Below are positions 5,267 to 7,633 of a stretch of 7,633 nt of DNA, piece by piece. A model generated the notes under the pieces. That model made no database searches, was not told the origin of the DNA, and was given only the letters and a program-made list of their open reading frames with translations. A program made the translations under genes and the position numbers. Numbering within the stretch: the first letter of the stretch is position 1; each line of letters opens with the position of its first letter. Origin of the DNA: Nitriliruptoraceae bacterium (GTDB taxonomy: Bacteria > Actinomycetota > Nitriliruptoria > Nitriliruptorales > Nitriliruptoraceae); assembly GCA_007121975.1 (NCBI GenBank), contig SKJO01000035.1, positions 1-7,633 of the forward strand. Reading direction: 5' to 3'.

Positions 5267-6519
5267 GCAGCCTGCTGGTGAGCGATGCCCGGGTGCTGAC
5301 GCCCACCGGAACCCTGCCGGGAGGCTGGGTCGCGGTGCGCGACGGACGCATCGAGGCGATCGGCCCCGCCGCGACCCGGCCGCCCAGCGACCTGCCCGAG
5401 CGCCTGGTGGTCGACGGAGCCTGGGTGCTGCCCGGCTTCCTCGACGTCCACGGACACGGCGCGGTCGGCTTCGACACCATGGACGCCGACCCGGTCGGGC
5501 TCGAGGCGATCGCCGCTCACCAGGCACGGCACGGGGTGACCGGGTTCCTGCCCACGACCTGGACGGCGAGCCATGGGGCCACGATGGCAGCCCTCGAGAC
5601 GATCGCCGACCTGCACGGACGAGCGCTGGCCGGGGCCACGGTGCTCGGTGCCCACATGGAGGGCCCGTACCTCAATCCCCGGCGGTGCGGGGCCCAGGAC
5701 CAGCGCGACATCCGGCCCGCGGACCCCGACGAGGTCGCGGCCTACCTCGCTACCGGCGTCGTGCGCCTGATCACCCTGGCGCCCGAGATCGCGGAGAATC
5801 TCGCGCTGGTGCACACCTGCCGCGAGGCCGGCGTGACCGCCAGCATCGGCCACTCCGATGCCACCTTCGACGAGGTCCGGGCCGCGGTGGCTGCCGGGGT
5901 GCGCCATGCGACCCACACCGGCAACGCCATGCGCCCCCTGCACCACCGTGAGCCGGGCACCGTCGGCGGCGTGCTCGACCACCCCGAGGTGCGCGCCGAG
6001 GTGATCGCCGACGGCATCCACGTCCACCCCGCCCTGCTGCGGCTCGTGCATGCGGTCAAGGGCAGCGACGGCCTGCTGCTGGTGACCGACGCGATCGGCG
6101 CGACGGGCCTGCCCGAGGGCCCCTTCGACATCGGCGGGCGCACCGTGGAGGTACGCGACGGCGCCGTGCGCCTGCCCGATGGTGCGCTCGCGGGCAGCGT
6201 GCTGACCCTGGACCGGGCGCTGCGGACCCTGGCTGCGGCCACCGGACTCGGCGTCGAGCACCTGTGGCCGACCGTGAGCCGCACCCCGGCGCGGGCGATC
6301 GGCGTCGACGACCGCAAGGGCAGCCTGATCCCCGGCGCGGACGGTGACCTGGTCGTACTCGACGACGACCTGCAGGTCCTGGCCACGGTCGTCGGGGGAC
6401 GACTCGTGCACCGCGCCGCACCCCCGCGCCCGCCCGAGCCCGGCGGTCCGAGGCCCGAACCGACCGCTGATCCGACCCCTGAACCCCGACCGCTGACGGC
6501 GGGCCCCGCCGGAGGCTGA
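5263..6519 (+). CDS. nagA: N-acetylglucosamine-6-phosphate deacetylase
   Basis: NagA hydrolyses GlcNAc-6-P to GlcN-6-P and acetate in the cytosol. It is an amidohydrolase-superfamily TIM barrel. The key residues are all present: PGFLDVHGHG with His63 and His65, HMEGPY with metal ligand Glu133, GHSDAT with His197, THTGNAM with His218 and Asn221, DGIHVHP with His253, and VTDAIGATG with catalytic Asp276. They correspond to E131, H195, H216, N219, H251 and D273 of E. coli NagA. The HGH motif, which E. coli lacks (Gln59/Asn61), suggests a second metal site. The GTG at 5263 overlaps the SIS stop, with GGAAGG (5249-5254) 8 bp upstream; codons further upstream lie inside the SIS gene. At 418 residues it is longer than the usual 380-390 because of a Pro-rich tail (about 387-418). 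Confidence 0.95.
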   Translation: MSSLLVSDARVLTPTGTLPGGWVAVRDGRIEAIGPAATRPPSDLPERLVVDGAWVLPGFLDVHGHGAVGFDTMDADPVGLEAIAAHQARHGVTGFLPTTWTASHGATMAALETIADLHGRALAGATVLGAHMEGPYLNPRRCGAQDQRDIRPADPDEVAAYLATGVVRLITLAPEIAENLALVHTCREAGVTASIGHSDATFDEVRAAVAAGVRHATHTGNAMRPLHHREPGTVGGVLDHPEVRAEVIADGIHVHPALLRLVHAVKGSDGLLLVTDAIGATGLPEGPFDIGGRTVEVRDGAVRLPDGALAGSVLTLDRALRTLAAATGLGVEHLWPTVSRTPARAIGVDDRKGSLIPGADGDLVVLDDDLQVLATVVGGRLVHRAAPPRPPEPGGPRPEPTADPTPEPRPLTAGPAGG

Positions 6520-6524
6520 CCACC

Positions 6525-6548
6525 GGTGCGAACGCCCCCGTTCGCGCC
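6525..6548 (+). other. Intergenic hairpin between nagA and the solute-binding protein gene
   Basis: GGTGCGAACG (6525-6534) pairs with CGTTCGCGCC (6539-6548) around a CCCC loop: 10 pairs including one T-G. No T-tract follows, and the ribosome site of the next gene lies 15 bp on. It is more likely an mRNA-stability or partial-termination element than a full terminator, letting the binding-protein message differ in amount from nagA. CACCGGTG (6521-6528), a perfect palindrome, overlaps its left arm. Confidence 0.45.
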
Positions 6549-6577
6549 CCGTTCCACCCCCCTGGAGGAGGCAACCG

Positions 6578-7633
6578 ATGAGGACGCGAAAGCTCATCAT
6601 CAGCGCGCTGGCTGCAGCGCTGGTGCTGGCAGCGTGCGGCGAGAGCGAGGATCCGCGGGAGACCGCGGACGACCCCGCCGAGCAACCCGCCGACGACCCT
6701 GCCGACGACCCCGCCGACGACCCCGCCGACGAGCCCGAGGCCGACGGTGAGCAGGTCACCCTGGTCATCGAGAGCTGGCGCAACGACGACCTGCCGATCT
6801 GGGAGGACGTGATCCTGCCCGCGTTCCACGAGCAGGAGCCGGGCATCCGCGTGCAGTTCCAGCCCACCGCCCCCGACGAGTACAACGCGGCGCTCGAGGC
6901 CAAGCTCGCCGGCGGCACCGCGGGCGACCTGATCACCTGCCGGCCGTTCGATGTCTCGCTGGCGCTGTTCGAGGACGGCTTCCTGACCTCGCTCAACGAC
7001 CTGCCCGGCCTCGAGAACTTCGACGACGTGGCACGCAGCGCCTGGATCACCGACGACGGCTCGGACGTGTTCTGCGTGCCGATGGCCTCGGTCATCCACG
7101 GCTTCATGTACAACGCCGATGCCTTCGACGAGCTCGGGCTGTCCGAGCCGAGCACCGAGGCGGAGTTCACCGCCGTGCTCGACGCCATCGCCGAGGACGG
7201 CACCTACGTCCCGATGGCGATGGGCACCGCCGACCAGTGGGAGTCGGCCACCATGGGCTTCCAGAACATCGGACCGAACTACTGGGACGGCGAGACCGGC
7301 CGGCTCGCGCTGATCAACGGCGAGGAGGCGCTGACCGACCCGCAGTACGTGGCGGTGTTCGAGGAGCTGTCTCGCTGGGCGGAGTACCTGCCGGCGGGCT
7401 TCGAGTCGATCACCTACCCCGACGCCCAGAACCTGTTCACCCTCGGGCAGGCCGCGATCTACCCGACCGGGTCGTGGGAGATCGCCCTGTTCCGCGAGCA
7501 GGCGGACTTCGAGCTCGGCGCCTTCCCGCCGCCGGTGCCCGAGGGAACCGACACCTGTGTCATCAGCGACCACACCGACATCGGTATCGGCATGAACGCC
7601 GACTCCGAGCACCCCGAGGCCGTGCGCACCTTC
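6578..7633 (+). CDS. ABC transporter sugar-binding lipoprotein (partial, 3' end beyond window)
   Basis: Family 1 extracellular solute-binding protein, the receptor of a sugar ABC importer, anchored to the outer face of the membrane. The first 352 codons are present with no stop before the window edge; relatives run about 410-440 residues. MRTRKLIISALAAALVLAAC is a lipoprotein signal peptide with lipobox LAAC and Cys20 as lipid site, a substrate for prolipoprotein processing and then Lnt. An acidic spacer with four ADDP-type repeats follows (to about residue 58). The folded domain starts near VTLVIESW and shows the typical AKLAGGTAGDLITCRPFD. The ATG at 6578 follows GGAGGAGG (6564-6571) at 6-bp spacing. 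The operon context suggests GlcNAc, chitobiose or a chitin oligomer as ligand, as for DasA/NgcE of Streptomyces; the sequence alone does not fix it. The permease genes are expected just downstream. Confidence 0.88.
   Translation, partial: MRTRKLIISALAAALVLAACGESEDPRETADDPAEQPADDPADDPADDPADEPEADGEQVTLVIESWRNDDLPIWEDVILPAFHEQEPGIRVQFQPTAPDEYNAALEAKLAGGTAGDLITCRPFDVSLALFEDGFLTSLNDLPGLENFDDVARSAWITDDGSDVFCVPMASVIHGFMYNADAFDELGLSEPSTEAEFTAVLDAIAEDGTYVPMAMGTADQWESATMGFQNIGPNYWDGETGRLALINGEEALTDPQYVAVFEELSRWAEYLPAGFESITYPDAQNLFTLGQAAIYPTGSWEIALFREQADFELGAFPPPVPEGTDTCVISDHTDIGIGMNADSEHPEAVRTF
6689..6736 (+). repeat. Four 12-bp tandem repeats encoding ADDP/ADEP
   Basis: Units of GCCGACGACCCC with small changes at 6689-6700, 6701-6712, 6713-6724 and 6725-6736 encode ADDP, ADDP, ADDP and ADEP. 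They form most of the spacer between the lipid-anchored cysteine and the sugar-binding domain. Such in-frame repeats can change copy number by slippage and so change tether length. Confidence 0.85.

Noticed and set aside
4810..7203. 797-codon open frame on the - strand
   Set aside because: It is the antisense shadow of the SIS, nagA and binding-protein genes, all of which have clear family motifs; long antisense frames are common with strong G/C third-position bias.
6056..7612. 518-codon open frame on the - strand
   Set aside because: Antisense of the end of nagA and the solute-binding protein; low-complexity translation and no ribosome site.

Overview
The window is high-GC DNA (roughly 70% by eye) with strong third-position G/C bias, GTG/TTG starts and overlapping ATGA/GTGA gene junctions. 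Together with a DUF4193 zinc-ribbon gene and a DasR-type regulator, this points to an actinobacterium (Actinomycetota). The very acidic secreted protein and acidic Asp/Glu repeats would suit a salt-adapted or deep-branching member, but that is inference and no genus can be named.

Layout: (1) Bases 1-503 hold no convincing protein gene. They contain several hairpins, a strong terminator-like hairpin (387-426) and a possible promoter for the next gene. (2) 504-968 encodes a very acidic DUF4193 protein with a CxxC...CxxC zinc ribbon, overlapping the start of (3) lnt (965-2554), an apolipoprotein N-acyltransferase with its full catalytic set. (4) 2595-2667 is tRNA-Glu(UUC), followed by a 14-bp hairpin terminator. 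(5) From 2866 to the right edge lies an N-acetylglucosamine (GlcNAc) catabolism and uptake cluster: a DasR/NagR-type GntR regulator, a BadF-type GlcNAc kinase, a single-SIS-domain UPF0309 protein, GlcNAc-6-phosphate deacetylase (nagA), and the first 352 codons of a lipoprotein solute-binding protein of an ABC sugar transporter, cut by the window end. All genes are on the + strand.

How it fits together: the solute-binding protein would deliver an amino sugar or its oligomer to an ABC permease encoded beyond the window. The kinase would phosphorylate GlcNAc in the cytosol and NagA would deacetylate GlcNAc-6-P to GlcN-6-P. The SIS protein would act on one of these phosphosugars. A near-consensus DasR operator (dre) sits directly before the regulator gene, so the cluster is probably autoregulated and induced by an amino-sugar phosphate. 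The first four genes overlap by 4 nt at each junction, indicating translational coupling. No nagB-type deaminase is visible. The SIS protein, resembling from memory the Streptomyces UPF0309 protein SCO4393/NagS, is the least understood and most interesting member.
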